NCBI GenBank assembly: GCA_039183375.1
Contig: JBCDBQ010000445.1
Location: 1-6,351, forward strand
Length of the DNA stretch: 6,351 nt
Origin: Tectiglobus sp039183375
GTDB lineage: Bacteria > Pseudomonadota > Alphaproteobacteria > Rhizobiales > Hyphomicrobiaceae
Direction of reading: 5' to 3'
The translations under genes and the position numbers were made by a program. The first letter of the stretch is position 1. Each line of letters begins with the position of its first letter. The notes under the pieces are model-generated. The model did no database searches. It was given only the letters and a program-made list of their open reading frames with translations, and was not told the DNA's origin. Of this stretch, positions 5,856 through 6,351 are shown piece after piece.

Positions 5856-6351
5856 TTACTTTGGCTCGAATGAGAGCTCGGCTTCATAGTCGACGGGTGT
5901 CGACAACCAGCCGTCACGCCGCCGCGACCAGTACAGATCATCCAGGCGGCGCGTGACAGGGCCGGCTGAACCGCCGCCAATCGCCAACCCATCGACTTCT
6001 GAAATGGCGATGACCCCGCCTCCTGTTGTTGAGATAAAGACCTCATCTGCCGTGCGCAGATCATCTGCAGGCAATGCCTCGGCACTGATCTGCAGATTGG
6101 TCTCCTCGGCAAGCTTAAAGACGGTATTCCGGGTCATTCCATCGAGTCAGACGTCATCCGGCGGCGTAACGATACGACCGTCTTTGACAGCAAAGATGTT
6201 GAAACCTGGGCCTTCGGAGATGTTACCATTGCGATCGACAACTGCGCAGGTATCTGCACCACGGTCGTACCCTTCCATCAGCGCCATCTGCAGGTCCAGC
6301 CAGTGGTAGTGTTTGATTGTTGGATCAACGGATTCTCGAGGCACGCGTTGA
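5856..6351 (-). pseudogene. Class IV PLP aminotransferase (branched-chain/D-amino acid type), 3' part, in-frame TGA
   Basis: The frame enters from the right edge and shows about 165 codons of a fold-type IV aminotransferase, which moves amino groups between amino and keto acids using PLP. Landmarks in order: SVDPTIKHYHWLDL with the expected PLP-binding lysine (6300-6330 region), MEGYDRGADTCAVVD, GNISEGPGFNIFAVKDGRI with the conserved SEG glutamate, TPPDDV, LDGMTRNTVFKLAEE, ADEVFISTTGGGV (the phosphate-binding strand and loop), and VDGLAIGGGSAGPVTRRLDD near the end. A single TGA (6147-6149) stands between TPPDDV and LDGMTR with no frame change. Family members have an ordinary residue at that position, so it looks like one substituted codon. 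Without readthrough the product loses its last 97 residues, including phosphate-binding parts, and should be inactive. A recent nonsense mutation or a sequencing error are the simplest explanations, since the rest is well conserved. Confidence 0.85.

Noticed and set aside
6147..6149. TGA read as tryptophan or selenocysteine
   Set aside because: TGA serves as terminator for two other genes here, no SECIS-like stem is evident just downstream, and the position is not a catalytic one.
5953..6309. 118-residue forward frame uninterrupted across the aminotransferase TGA
   Set aside because: The reverse strand reads as clear aminotransferase on both sides of the stop; the forward product is Ser/Pro/Thr-rich with no motif.
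1..6351. CRISPR array, tRNA, insertion sequence or phage content
   Set aside because: No regularly spaced repeats, no cloverleaf, no transposase motifs and no terminal inverted repeats were found.

Overview
The window looks like chromosomal DNA from a Gram-negative bacterium, most likely an alphaproteobacterium. This rests on moderately high G+C, Sec-type signal peptides on three proteins, a periplasmic PQQ-type sugar dehydrogenase and short intergenic gaps. The genus cannot be read from the sequence. No rRNA, tRNA, CRISPR array, transposase or phage gene was seen.

Layout, left to right. (1) Bases 1-507 have no gene I can name. They hold a bulged hairpin (44-70), a doubtful 53-residue reading frame ending in a hydrophobic segment (210-371), a perfect 14-bp palindrome (434-447) and a consensus -10 box (475-480). 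(2) 508-1440 (+) encodes a glycosyltransferase-like protein of GT-A type. (3) 1628-2560 (+) encodes a 310-residue cytosolic protein of unknown function; its C-terminal half has a pattern recalling the LURP-one/tubby-like fold. (4) 2662-3804 (+) encodes a secreted PQQ-dependent aldose dehydrogenase of the YliI/Asd type; its start codon lies in the stem of a predicted hairpin. (5) A 12-bp near-perfect inverted repeat separates it from (6) 3896-5257 (-), a secreted protein with a von Willebrand factor A domain and an intact MIDAS metal site. (7) 5515-5838 (+), divergent from the VWA gene, encodes a 107-residue secreted protein I do not recognise. (8) 5856-6351 (-) is the 3' part of a class IV (branched-chain/D-amino acid type) PLP aminotransferase. 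It is interrupted by one in-frame TGA and runs off the right edge.

The genes do not form an obvious pathway. Each has its own upstream gap, and none overlaps a neighbour on the same strand, so they are probably transcribed separately. The only pairing suggested by layout is the divergent VWA/small secreted protein couple, both exported and sharing a 257-bp upstream region. I see no convincing undescribed multi-gene system. The points most worth a second look are the in-frame TGA in the aminotransferase, the start-codon hairpin of the sugar dehydrogenase, the palindrome beside the -10 box of the glycosyltransferase gene, and the two unassigned proteins.
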